Positions 9,837 to 20,054 of a stretch of 39,055 bases of DNA are shown piece by piece. The DNA comes from Porogramme epimiltina (taxonomy: Eukaryota > Basidiomycota > Agaricomycetes > Polyporales > Polyporaceae). The position numbers were made by a program, and so were the translations under genes. The notes under the pieces are model-generated. The model worked only from the letters and a program-made list of their open reading frames with translations. It searched no databases and had not been told where the DNA came from. Within the stretch, counting starts at the first letter, position 1. Every line of letters starts with the position of its first letter. The stretch covers positions 1 to 39,055 of the forward strand of contig FTLJ01000898.1 of assembly GCA_900155495.1 (NCBI GenBank). Direction: 5' to 3'.

Positions 9837-11144
9837 ATGGGTGAGCATCATTGCCGTGATCACTGCGTCATTGCCAACCCTGACTCCCCGTTGCAGCGGA
9901 CACCAGCGTCGAATCCTTGTATGGCTACATTCCCTCAAAGGCCGCATGCTACGCCTTCATCGTCCTCTACGCCATCTCCACCCGTATGATTAACATCTCC
10001 CGTTACACCAACACGACACTAACCCGTATGCACAGTCCTACACACTTTCCAAGCAGCCAAGTCTCGAACATGGTGGATTTTCCCCACTGTGGTCGTCGCC
10101 GGTATCGCGGAGGTCGTGGGATGGGTCGCGCGGCTTATATCGAGCGGGGACATCACCTCTAGGAACGCATACATTGTCCAGTAAGTCTTTCTCGTGTGAC
10201 CTCCCTGTGCATATCCCTGACCCCGACCTGTTTAGGACCACTGTCCTCGTCCTTGCACCGACGCCGTTCCTCGCGGCGCTCTTCATCGGCTTTGGTCGCA
10301 TATCTGCGCGTGTCGGAGCCCAGTACAGTCGTTTGAGTCCTGCCTGGTGTGAGTATCATCTTTTCTCTACCCGCACCCCGTGTATTAGTACCTCGCCTCA
10401 ACTGATACACCCGTAGATTCGCGAGTATTCTTGGCCGGTGACATACTGTCCCTCTTCATCCAGGGTGGCGGTGGAGGTATTGCCGCCTCGCCGTCGGCTA
10501 GTCCTGATAAGAGACGTCTTGTAAGTTCTAACTTCATCCACCTTACCGCCATATGTTTGACTCGTCTGTTTTCAGGGAAGCAACATTATTCTCGCCGGCC
10601 TTGGCATCCAACTCTGTACGTCCTCTGCGGCCAATGTCACAGACTCTTCGCTGATCGCAGTTTCTCCTTAGTCTCGATGTCTATGTTCTGCGTCCTCATG
10701 GCAGAATATGCTTGGCGTCGCACCACGGACAGGCCTTACCGCAAGCCTGCCCCCGGTCAGCCTGCCGAGAACCTTCCCATGACCCGTCACATGAAGTTCC
10801 TTATCATCGGTATTTGCCTAAGCGCGTTCTTCATCTATGTTCGGTGAGTCGTGCGGACCTTCGCCCACTTGCAATACATATTGACAGAGCGTTAGGTCTA
10901 TCTACCGTGTCATCGAGTTCGCAGATGGCTTCTCGGGATCTATCGCGCACACGCAACAGCTGTTCAGTACGTTTCTCTGCACTTGGTCACAGATAGACCG
11001 TATACTGAACTTTCAATAGACGTCTTCGACGGTGTCATGGTCACACTTGCCATGTGGAGCTTGAACATCTTCAACCCCGGTCTTCTGCTTCAATGGAGCG
11101 CACAGACCCAGAGCGTCGCGGTAGAGGAGAACAAGCACTACTAA
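9837..11144 (+). CDS. RTA1-like seven-TM protein, copy 4
   Basis: Exons 9837-9840, 9897-9983, 10036-10180, 10236-10348, 10417-10520, 10576-10615, 10672-10843, 10896-10966, 11020-11144; 286 aa. The first exon is only ATGG; the start is set by the conserved phase-1 junction and by the same arrangement in genes 5 and 6. Motifs: LYGYIPSKAACYAF, TWWIFPTVVVAGIAEVVGW, FGRISARVGAQYSRL, YSRVFLAGDILSLFIQ, GGGGGI loop, YRVIEFADGFSGSI, NVFDGVMVTLAMWSLNIFNP. It has nine exons: the intron that follows YSRIFLTC in the other five copies is missing, and the protein reads straight through. Family role as for the neighbours; substrate unknown. Confidence 0.9.
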
Positions 11145-12629
11145 GAATATTTTCTCCTTGTGGTGAACGGCTGCGTTCGCGTGATATCCCTTTCCACACC
11201 CTCCCTACTGTAGCTATTCTATATCTGCATGATCCACCCCTTGCTTTCGTTTGTGTACTTATTAGGTATCCTTGCCTACGGACTACTACCAGTCATAGAT
11301 TCATGAATACGACACGACCCACGATCTCCCACCTTGAAGTTCTGTATCTTGTACACCCGAGTACATTTGCTTAATATATTCTGCGTTCCGCTTCTGCGGG
11401 AATCCTTCACTCGTTCAAGTGACCTCATTATTGAATGATGCTCGAGCCAGATCGTGGAATGACGCAGTGTCGCCCGGTTCCACGGGACTGGGTTCAGTCC
11501 CAGTTGCTCAACAAGATTCAACACCGTGGACATATTTTCTATATTAGTCGCGTCCGTGTGTACATTTCGCAGCCGGGCGATGTTCCAGGAGTTCACTTTC
11601 AGGGGCCCCTTTCTAAGAGTGCCCGCCGCTGCCTTGGGTCAGGGCACTCCCGCGAATGCGCAGAAATACCACGTACGTGCTGCTGTCCCATAATTGAACC
11701 ATTCGGCAACAAGTTAATTTGATCGAGGTGCTCCATGCATTTCTAGCAACGTCGCCTCATGTCTTCGGGTCTCGACCCCACCAAGTCAAGGCTATCATAG
11801 TGGCCCCCTCTCTTGAAGACGTTATTCTCCCTACGGCGGGATGCGGCAACCTCGTGGCTTGAGTCTGTATGAGTCTTCCTTGGTATCTCCGAGTCTCTTC
11901 TTGGTGGGGATAATTCCTCACCGTGACAGCGGTCTAACAGCCGACCTGTAATGGTTTGTGGACCGCTGCTGCGCGGTAGCATGCTTGCCGGTTTGCGACA
12001 CTCGAGACCATGGTGCGCAGCGCAGACCGGGTCAAATTCGAAGTATTTCCGCATCGCCTCCACGTCCACCAGCCCACTGACCGGCGGGCAGAGGGCCGCT
12101 CGAGCCACAGCCACCATCCATTCTCGGAGCCGGAGGCATTGTGGTGAGCAAAATGGCCTGCGGGAGCGCTGTGCACATCCCGCGGTCAAAATGACCGCTG
12201 CTGCGATCGAGGCGCAGCAGAGTTGGATACCGGAGGGCCCTCCGAGGCCAGTTTTCGAGGGGGTCCGCCGCTGAGCGCGTTGAAACCGGCGGTGTCCCCG
12301 GGGCCAGGAGCAAGGGGGACGCGCCGAAGCGAGATCTGGCACGGCCCGATCGATCGGACTGGCGGTCGCCCATTGGCCTCGGTGCCTCCGCCGAGATCAC
12401 TCTCCTCCGTTTGTCATGTCCCTCACGCCTCCCTCCGGGGCTGCTTGCGAGCTTTGTTGCCTTGTCCGCACGAAGTGCGCGCGGAGGAGCTCTGGCCTTG
12501 CCTGCCGTCGTCTCTTTCTCTCTATAAAGTCAGAATGGCCGTCTCCCAGGCCTCCCGCACTCATTTCCCGCCTTCCACCGTTTACTTCCTCTCCACTTTA
12601 ATCATCTCTTCTTGCTTCTTTCCATAGAA
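11145..12629 (+). promoter_or_regulatory. upstream region of RTA1-like gene 5
   Basis: No gene seen; the minus-strand frames of up to 199 codons here have no domain and codon patterns expected by chance in GC-rich DNA. It holds the fourth palindromic 14-mer (12231-12244), a short direct repeat GACCGCTGCTGCG near 11959 and 12192, and TATAAA at 12533-12538, 97 bp before the ATG, followed by a pyrimidine-rich leader. Confidence 0.5.
12231..12244. promoter_or_regulatory. candidate Zn2Cys6-type operator, site 4 (perfect palindrome)
   Basis: CGGAGGGCCCTCCG is a perfect 14-bp palindrome with CGG/CCG ends, followed by AGG, about 390 bp before the gene 5 ATG. It matches the three sites before gene 4 in at least 11 of 14 positions. 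Confidence 0.45.
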
Positions 12630-14009
12630 ATGGGTGGGTAATTCTCAGAGCCAAAATTGCATCATCACGTCTAAACACCGTTCTCTTGCGACCTCAGCCG
12701 ACGATTCCTCCTCGGGCGAGGCCTTGTACGGCTATGTGCCTTCGCGGACGCTCGGCTTCATCTTCGTCGGTGTATACTTGGCTACCACGGGTACGCCTTC
12801 AAGATACTTCTCTCTACCCATCACGGCTAATTCTTCGCCAGCTCTCCACGGATGGCAGGCACTCCGTTCCCGTGGGTGGTGGTTGCTCCCGACAGTATTC
12901 ATCGCAGGTATTGCGGAAGTTGTCGGGTGGGCGGCGAGGTTGAAGTCGAGCTACGACCCCTCCGCCAGAATGCCGTTCATTATCCAGTACGTCTCTTGCC
13001 TCGCATCATATATTGCGCTGTAGTTCCCTTTCTCACCTGTATCCTAGGACATCTATCCTTGTGCTTGCGCCGACGCCCCTCGTTGCTGCCCTGTTTATCG
13101 GCTTTGGGAGGATCGTCACACGTACCGGATCGCAATATAGTAGACTGAAACCTACGTTGTGTATGTCGGCTCTCGCATATCGTCCGCTAGACCCGAGCTT
13201 ACCCTGATTCACAGACTCCAAGATCTTCTTGACTTGCGTAAGTTGTTAACGTCGCATGTCGCTTGGATACTTGAGCACTAATTCACACGACACAGGACCT
13301 CATTTCCCTCCTCGTTCAAGGCAGTGGCGGAGGAATGGCCGCTTCTGCAACCGACTCCGACAAGATCAAGCTGGTGCGTCTTTGTGTTTTGGACCGTCTG
13401 GCAGGCTTCGCGGCCGCTCATACTTGCTTTTCAGGGGAGCCATATCATCCTCTTTGGTCTCTTCTTCCAGATCAGTGAGTCGATAGTTATCGCCCCCCCC
13501 TCCCGACTACTGTTGTTGACAAATATTCAGTCTCCATGTCCATATTTTGCTTCCTCATGGGTGAATATGCGCTGCGGTGTTCCCAAGATCGCCCGTTCCG
13601 CAAGGCGGAATATATGGCGCATGAGACGCCCTTCGCGGTGGACGGCAACGTTAAGAAACTCGTGGGTGGCATATGTGTCGCGACTGCACTGGTCTACATC
13701 CGGTACGCGAGATTTTTGTCGAAACGCATCCTCCCCACTCACCTCGGGCACCTCCACCAAGGTCCGTATACCGAATCATTGAGTTCAGCCAGGGCTTTGA
13801 CGGAAGCTTGGCGCACAACCAAGTGACGTTCGGTGCGTCCTCTCATAACCTCGTTTGTACGACTCGTCGTTAACCATACGGTTACAGCTCTTTTTGACGG
13901 CACGCTCATTGCATTGGCTATGTTCACGCTTAACTTCTGCCACCCCGCCACGCTGTTCAAGGCCATGGAGAGAAGCCAGAAGAGCTACCTGCTCTCTTCT
14001 CAGGTCTAA
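12630..14009 (+). CDS. RTA1-like seven-TM protein, copy 5
   Basis: Exons 12630-12633, 12698-12790, 12842-12986, 13048-13160, 13215-13237, 13296-13373, 13435-13474, 13531-13702, 13762-13832, 13888-14009; 286 aa. First exon is ATGG, as in genes 4 and 6. Without splicing, the frame from this ATG meets TAA after two codons, which supports the 4-nt exon. Motifs: LYGYVPSRTLGFIFV, RGWWLLPTVFIAGIAEVVGW, FGRIVTRTGSQYSRL, YSKIFLTC, GSGGGMAAS loop, SMSIFCFLMGEYALR, YRIIEFSQGFDGSL, LFDGTLIALAMFTLNFCHP. Closest to gene 6 by motifs (LAHNQVTF shared). Intact. Confidence 0.9.
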
Positions 14010-15422
14010 GTAGTGGCCCTGTGGTATCTCTACGGTCGAGACATAGTCAATGGACGTTTAGTGTACATGCTCCACCTACTATCTAGAACCCAGTGGGAGC
14101 TTCAATGTGGCACGGACTGCTAGGGACGCCCGGCAATGGACTGGTTATGTACTTGGCAAGAATTAGAGTTGAGGTCGCGGGGATAATGCCAACTCCTGGT
14201 GAGCTATAGAACTACGGTGTATCATATAATGCTACAGAGACTTGCACCTCCTTGGAAGCTTGGCTTGTGCGAGCTTGACAGCTATTGTGTCCCCGCGCAT
14301 GATGGTGCTTTATGACGCGTCGCGAGTTCGGTGGGCGCTTGCCTTTGCCTGCAGCTAACTCCCACGACCGTGACTCGCATGCGCCACATTCTGATCCCGA
14401 GCAACATTCACCCCCGGGCCCTCGACGTCCTCGGAATACCATCCATGCATTCCGTATCTGTTGCGCCCGCCCAACCATCAAGGTGTCGTGGTCAGCGCCC
14501 GGCATGCGCAGACCATGCTGTACGCTCTTATCACAGGGAAGGGTACGCCTGTCCAGGTTTTTGTAGCGAGGGCAGTGCAATTTACAGTACTCATCAGGCA
14601 CCAATCGCAGCAAGCTTATGCGGATTTTCGCTTGGTACGGTGCTGCAATGGCGGCTCGAGACAACTTGGGCATGTCTTTCGGGTCGGGTATGCCACAGGG
14701 CATATCTCTGCTCGTCAAGCTTGGAAGGAACCGTTTAACCACGGAATGTGGCTCGAGGACGCGTCATCGGGCGGCGTCACGGTGCCGTCGTGGATGGCCC
14801 CATGGGCCGCGCGTTCTACCTAGGCACCGAGCTCGGTTGCGTACCTCCTCGGATACGGCTGTCTCTACGGCACACTCCATGACGATCGGATCCAGCCTAG
14901 CCGCCGTGAGTGTGGCATGTCACAAAATCTCGCCGAGAATCTCTTATACCAAGCGTCAGACGAGACATCTCCGATGGTCCATGAACACCAACAAGGCTGA
15001 ACAACGCGACCAATCTCTCGCGATTGGATTCAGCTGTTCACGGCTGTCATGATACCCACTCAATGTTGATCTCGCCCTTGGACAGGACTTCAACACATCG
15101 TGCCTGACCTCCGCAGTCTGCACAGGTTAGTAGCGCTACGTCCGGCGTCGTTCACACGTTTCGGTGTGCGCGGCGCCGATTACGTGTCCTGGGGGTCACT
15201 GCTCGGTGCCCCGGGTACGTCCCGCTCTCTCTCGCTCTCCGCGCCTGCCTGCGGACAGTGCATGTAACGGAAGTGCGACAGCATGTATAAATGTAATAAC
15301 GCTACGAGGAGCAGATCGTCCACCCACCTCCTCTCCTCGTCCTTCTCTCCGCCTCCGCGCCCCTCTTCCTTCTCCTCTCAGTGTTTGCCTTTTCTCCTTG
15401 TTCGCGCAAGCACTCTATCTAG
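14010..15422 (+). promoter_or_regulatory. intergenic region before RTA1-like gene 6
   Basis: No gene recognised; overlapping frames on both strands near 14212-15050 show no domain. TATAAA lies at 15286-15291, 132 bp before the ATG, followed by a strongly pyrimidine-rich leader at 15325-15420. No clear copy of the 14-mer operator was found here; a partial CGGTGGGCGCT occurs near 14329. Confidence 0.4.
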
Positions 15423-16845
15423 ATGGGTAAGTTCACGCCTTGCACATCTGAATGAAAGAACTGATTACTAACTATACATCATCCTCCCCCAACTCAGCCA
15501 CGGCTGCAGATACGTTTTTGTACGGCTATGTACCCTCAAGAGCAGTCGGCTATGTATACGTCGTCATTTTCGCCTTGACATCCTGTGCGTTTCCATCACC
15601 CGTCCCTGTCCCTCGATTATCCGGCTCATTCAATTCGTACGTTCTCAGTGCTCCACGCATGGCAGGCGGCACGGTCACGCGCATGGTGGCTAATCCCATC
15701 AGTACTGGTGGCGAGCATCGGCGAACTCGTCGGGTGGTTGGCACGACTGCAGTCGAGTTTCGATCCCACGAACAAGAATCCTTTCACTATTCAGTGGGTG
15801 AACACCCCTCCCCGTTCGCTTGCCACCCTTCTGACGTGCGGTGCAGAACCATCCTCCTCGTCCTAGCACCGACACCCTTGGTTGCGGCTCTGTTCATTGG
15901 CTTTGGCAGGATTGTCGACCGCATGGGGTCGCAGTATAGCCGGCTGAAGCCTTCACTCTGTACGTTGCAGCGGCATTATTCTCGTCTCTGGCTTTGTGGT
16001 TTACCTTTTTCTCGAACCTCATATAGATTCTAAGATTTTCTTGACCTGCGTGAGTCCATAGTCCCTTGATAGTCAGGCTTGAGGTGTGCTAACAACAAGC
16101 AGGATATCACTTCGCTTTTGATCCAAGGCCTTGGCGGCGGCATTTGCGCCAGTTCAACAACGAACCCTTCCAGGATTCGTCTCGTAAGTTTCCTCCACCA
16201 CGTATCCTTTGATTGGAGTTCACGTGCCTTTATCGTCTCTTAGGGAAGTAACATCGTCCTTGGAGGCCTCATCTTCCAGATTGGTACGTAGTCTAATTTC
16301 TACGACCCTGTGTCCCCACAGCTCATCGTTGCACACAGTTTGCATGTCCATCTTCGGCCTCCTCACGATTGAGTACGCGCTGCGGTGCTCCAAGGACCGT
16401 CCGTTCCGCAAGGTGGCCCCATCCACGCTGGTGAGCCAGTTCGTCTTCGACACCAACATGAAGCGGCTGGTTGGTGGCATTTGCGCGGCCACTGTCCTCG
16501 TCTACATTCGGTATGTGCCCTAATGCTTCCTTCCCACGTTGCGCCCCTCTCACCACCACCACTACCTCCCTTGAATAGATCTGTGTACCGTATCATCGAG
16601 TTTGTCGAGGGCTTTGATGGCGGTCTCGCGCACAACCAGGTGACATTCAGTAAGCAGAGCACACTTCGTATGCGATCCGGGCCTAACTCACCATCCACTT
16701 GCGTACAGTTATCTTTGACGCGACGCTCGTCGCGCTGTCGCTTGTCGCCCTCAACGTATGCCACCCCGGCAGGCTCTTGGCCCGCGTCCCACCGAATGCC
16801 GGGCAGACCATGCCCCTTGCCGACAACAACTCTGACAAGGTTTGA
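15423..16845 (+). CDS. RTA1-like seven-TM protein, copy 6
   Basis: Exons 15423-15426, 15498-15584, 15649-15793, 15847-15959, 16027-16049, 16103-16183, 16244-16283, 16339-16510, 16579-16649, 16709-16845; 290 aa. First exon ATGG. Motifs: LYGYVPSRAVGYVYV, RAWWLIPSVLVASIGELVGW, FGRIVDRMGSQYSRL, YSKIFLTC, GLGGGICAS loop, SMSIFGLLTIEYALR, YRIIEFVEGFDGGLAHNQV, IFDATLVALSLVALNVCHP. It lacks the usual DG after the last splice junction (FDAT instead of FDGT or LDGG). The stop follows NNSDKV; a longer overlapping frame past it is out of phase with the last exon. Last member of the array; the next gene is DHFR. Confidence 0.9.
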
Positions 16846-17169
16846 GGTGGCCAACGAAGAGTGATGGGTTCGGAGCTGCATCCCCCTTTTATGTCGACAT
16901 GGGTATATCTCTAATGCTAGATTCGGACTTGGACTTTTTGGCCTACGTATATCCCGTAGTATATTGTAATGACCCGACGCTCGTTTCGTTGTATTGTCCC
17001 CTGTGTAGCCCTACACGCTGCCAGGATCACTGTCGTACGTAGAATTATCATCTAATAAGTAAGATACACTTGTTGGCTATGCACATGTGATCCCTGCGCA
17101 GCGCAAAGCGCGCCCTACTTTCTGAATGCACGGTGCCGTTCTTGGAGACCACTCTTTCTCTCACGAACC
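16846..17169 (+). other. gap between RTA1-like gene 6 and DHFR
   Basis: About 320 bp: 3' flank of gene 6 and a short DHFR promoter. No gene and no clear TATA box seen. Confidence 0.4.
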
Positions 17170-17858
17170 ATGACCCGTCTTACGCTCATCGTCGCCGCGA
17201 CGCGCAATAACGGCATCGGGCAGAACTCACAATTGCCATGGAGGCTGTCGAAGGAAATGACATACTTCAAACGCGTCACGACCAACGCGCCGGAGGGCTC
17301 ACTAAATGCAGTCGTGATGGGCCGCAACACATGGGAGAGCATCCCGGCCAAGTTCAGGCCGCTCAACAAGAGGCTCAACGTCGTCGTTAGCAGCAACAAG
17401 CACTACGAACTGTGAGTGCGCCTCGGGTTTGCCGCGACGCGTCGCTGAAAAATTTGGCCGACCCTTTCAGGATGCCGCCGGGCGCAGCGGCGCCGTGCGC
17501 GCCCGTCGACCTCCACTCGAACCTCGACGACGCGCTCGAAAGGCTATCGAAACCGGAGTCCCTCGAGGCACCCGTACACCGGTCATTCGTCATCGGGGGC
17601 GCGTCACTTTACCGCGACACACTCTCGCTCGCGCCTGGCACGGGCGCGTTTGTGGACCGGGTGCTGCTCACGCGGATCCTAGAGCCCTCATTCGAGAGCT
17701 GCGACGTGTTTATGCCAAACTTCCTCGACGGGGCGAGTGACACGGCATGGCGGAGGGCATCGCACGCAGAGTTGGAGGAGTGGGTCGGGTTTAAGGTCGC
17801 TGAGGGGACGCAGGAGGAAAACGGTGTGCAGTACGAGTTCCAGATGTGGGTACGGTAG
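17170..17858 (+). CDS. DFR1: dihydrofolate reductase
   Basis: Exons 17170-17411 and 17471-17858; 209 aa, normal for fungal DHFR. It reduces dihydrofolate to tetrahydrofolate with NADPH, feeding thymidylate and purine synthesis. Seen: [19 protein letters not shown] at the N-terminus (substrate and cofactor loop with LPW), the M..FKRVT helix, [12 protein letters not shown] and the [13 protein letters not shown] strand in exon 1, then [13 protein letters not shown] with the GG cofactor turn in exon 2, and C-terminal FEFQMWVR-like strand (QYEFQMW). All hallmark segments are present. The gene converges on the bL36m gene with only 104 bp between the two stops, so 3' UTRs very probably overlap. Confidence 0.95.
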
Positions 17859-17962
17859 TTCTGCAGACGGTAGAGACTCCGATGACGTGCGTGATGATTA
17901 TGCAATGATGAATATAGTGGACAGGATGCGGAAGGAATACGGGGCGGGGTGAGTGGTGGCCT

Positions 17963-18270
17963 TCATCCTTGCCTCTGCGACGCACGTCAACAAGAGCTCC
18001 TGAAGAACAAAGAAGTGGACGCACCTGCTTGTGTTTTGGGTTCTTAGAGCAGATGATGTATATCCTCCCCTTCCTCTTGACGACGCTGCACCCATCGCAC
18101 ATGGTCTTGACCGATGCGCGCACCTTCATCCCCCGAGCGAGAACGATGTTTGCTGAGGGCGCAGCAGACAGCGCATGGTGTGGGTGGTGGTGGACGTGTG
18201 AGTGAGGGAGCGTCGCGGGCCTGACTCGGGAGAGAAGCGGGCGAGTTGAGGCGAGGAGTGCGCGCAACAT
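17963..18270 (-). CDS. mitochondrial ribosomal protein bL36m
   Basis: Minus-strand exons 18270-18025 and 17974-17963; 85 aa. Large-subunit mitoribosome protein of the bL36 family. The first ~45 residues ([20 protein letters not shown]...) form an Arg-rich, acid-free mitochondrial presequence; the mature part starts [14 protein letters not shown] and carries the zinc-ribbon residues C-x2-C, C (IICS) and H (NPKHKQ). The final exon has only 12 nt and supplies RQG and the stop, restoring the family's invariant KHKQRQG ending; without that intron the frame would run on with unrelated residues. Start chosen at 18270 because the presequence begins there; the frame upstream is open but reads into the neighbouring promoter. 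Confidence 0.9.
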
Positions 18271-18634
18271 GACGGTGAAGCCGGGCGTAAGTGCTGGTGA
18301 GTCTCGTCTAGAGTGCTGTCCGACACGGCAAGCGTTCCGTACAGTGGCCGGCCGGGGCCTCCGCAGAATTACCGTGTTTGGGAATATCCCGGAGACGCCA
18401 TGTGATTGGAGGGTCTCGTGGCCGGGAGTCCGGCAGCGGGCGGCTACGATGATGGCAGTTATCCGTCCAGAGGCGGAAGAGAGTGCAGCGGGGCGCGCGG
18501 AGGGCTCGACAGACGACCACACAAACACGTATTCTGCCGCCCTTCTCCCTCCCCTCTCCACCTGGGCTTGCCTTATAGATCTGCTATCTTCATGCCGCCC
18601 GCTGCGCGATAATTCCATTCCCCCGCCTTCATAG
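18271..18634. promoter_or_regulatory. divergent promoter between bL36m and the SLC35-type transporter
   Basis: About 364 bp lie between the two start codons, so both genes must be driven from here. A CT-rich block sits at 18540-18600 before the transporter ATG. No clear TATA box. Confidence 0.45.
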
Positions 18635-20054
18635 ATGACCTCCCGACTACACAACCCCCCGGTGCACCTCGGTGGAAAGCCCGCCGTTGCCCTCTTCGCA
18701 GTAGCACTCATCGCATTCGTGGCAGAGACTCAGCTGACTCAGGTTGGGGTTTTTCTTATCATGGGTGCCTGTCTTATTCTGAGCGTGGTGTAGTATGTTC
18801 AAACAGACTTGGGTTTCCGCCATCCCTACCTTATATTGTGAGTGTCAGCTTCATAATGTCCCGCGTCGAGCGTAGTCACTAAACAGAACCTCCAGCTATA
18901 TCGTACACTCGGTATTCGCAATAATGTTCCCGCTGCATCTCTTGTACCTATATGCAACATCCAAGCACTCGATCACGACCATTCGCATCTCTATCCTCGA
19001 TGCACTCCAAAAACACTTGTCCCCTAAGCCACTTCTACCTTCTCCCAGCGGGCCCAGCTTCCCTACATGGAGGTTATTCCGTCTAGTCCTTCTCCTTACC
19101 GCAGGCGTGACTTTTCCGGCCTTGATGTGGTTCGTGGCCGTGACAATGGCTCCGTGAGTACTCCGCTATATCCGTGGGCTACTTCAATTCATTCGCGTAC
19201 ACAGGGTGACCGACGTGACTGCGCTCTGGAACACCAACGCCTTCTTCGCCTACGTCTTTACCGTCCTTCTCACCGGGGCCAAGTGGGATGCACGCCGCCT
19301 CGCCGGCGTAGTTATCGCGACAGCGGGTGCGCTCGCTGTTGTCTATGGCGGGTCCACAGCAGAGACAGACAAGGCGCCATCGTCCGACGCAGCCGCCCAG
19401 GGGCGCGCCTCCCCACTCATTGGGGATCTCATGACGCTCGCCGCGTCTATTGGGTACGCCGGTTACCAAGTATTCTACAAGCTTTACGCCGCTCTACCCA
19501 ACGACCCAGAGGTGCAGGCCGATGCACAATACGCCCCCCTCGCCGCCTCCGTAGAGGACCTTTCCGAAGACGTCGAGGACGTCCCAGCAGATGACGGCAT
19601 CATACGGCCGCTCCCATTCGGCCTTTACCCCAACCTCCTGACGTCCCTCATCGGCGTCTGCACGCTCGTCCTCCTCTGGGTGCCCGTGCCCCTCCTGGAC
19701 GCGTGGGGCATCGTACCGCTCGAGCTCCCGCGCGACGGCCTCACCTACCTCGTGATCGCGGGCATCGCGGTCACGGGTTCGGTGTTCAACGCCGGCTTCA
19801 TGGTGCGGCCTCTCTCGCGCGCGCGTATATAAAGAGGCCTCGGTTCGCTGACGTCAGTCGCGCAGGTTCTATTGGGGGTGTGGGGCCCCATCGTCACCTC
19901 CGTCGGGAGCCTGCTAACGATCGTGCTCGTGTTCTTGTCGGACACAATCTTCGGAGACGCGGTGGACACAGTCACCACGTGGAGCGTGCTGGGGTGCGGA
20001 TCGATAGTGCTCGCTTTTGGGATCCTGGCGTACGATATGATGAAGGCGCGGTGA
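18635..20054 (+). CDS. SLC35F/EamA-type drug/metabolite transporter
   Basis: Exons 18635-18742, 18794-18837, 18896-19153, 19205-19802, 19866-20054; 398 aa. Belongs to the drug/metabolite transporter superfamily by topology and motifs: about ten TM segments, two repeats; [30 protein letters not shown] (shown broken here: [27 protein letters not shown]) is typical of the SLC35F3/F5 and yeast YML018C-like group, with a second half [35 protein letters not shown] and a closing LAYDMMKAR. Between TM6 and TM7 is an acidic loop ([14 protein letters not shown]). Likely in an internal or vacuolar membrane; the substrate cannot be read from sequence. Start: the ATG just before the first hydrophobic block. 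Confidence 0.8.

Noticed and set aside
16385..16864. Longer C-terminal frame past the stop of RTA1-like gene 6
   Set aside because: The frame ending VANEE is out of phase with exon 10, which is fixed by the conserved IFDATLVAL segment and stops at 16843-16845.
17791..18711. 306-codon minus frame starting far upstream of bL36m
   Set aside because: Only its middle is coding (bL36m exon 1). The upstream part crosses the divergent promoter and the first exon of the transporter; the rest runs into the bL36m intron.
19826..19834. TATATAAAG sequence as a TATA box
   Set aside because: It lies inside intron 4 of the SLC35-type transporter, in a CG/TA-alternating stretch, with no gene start downstream.
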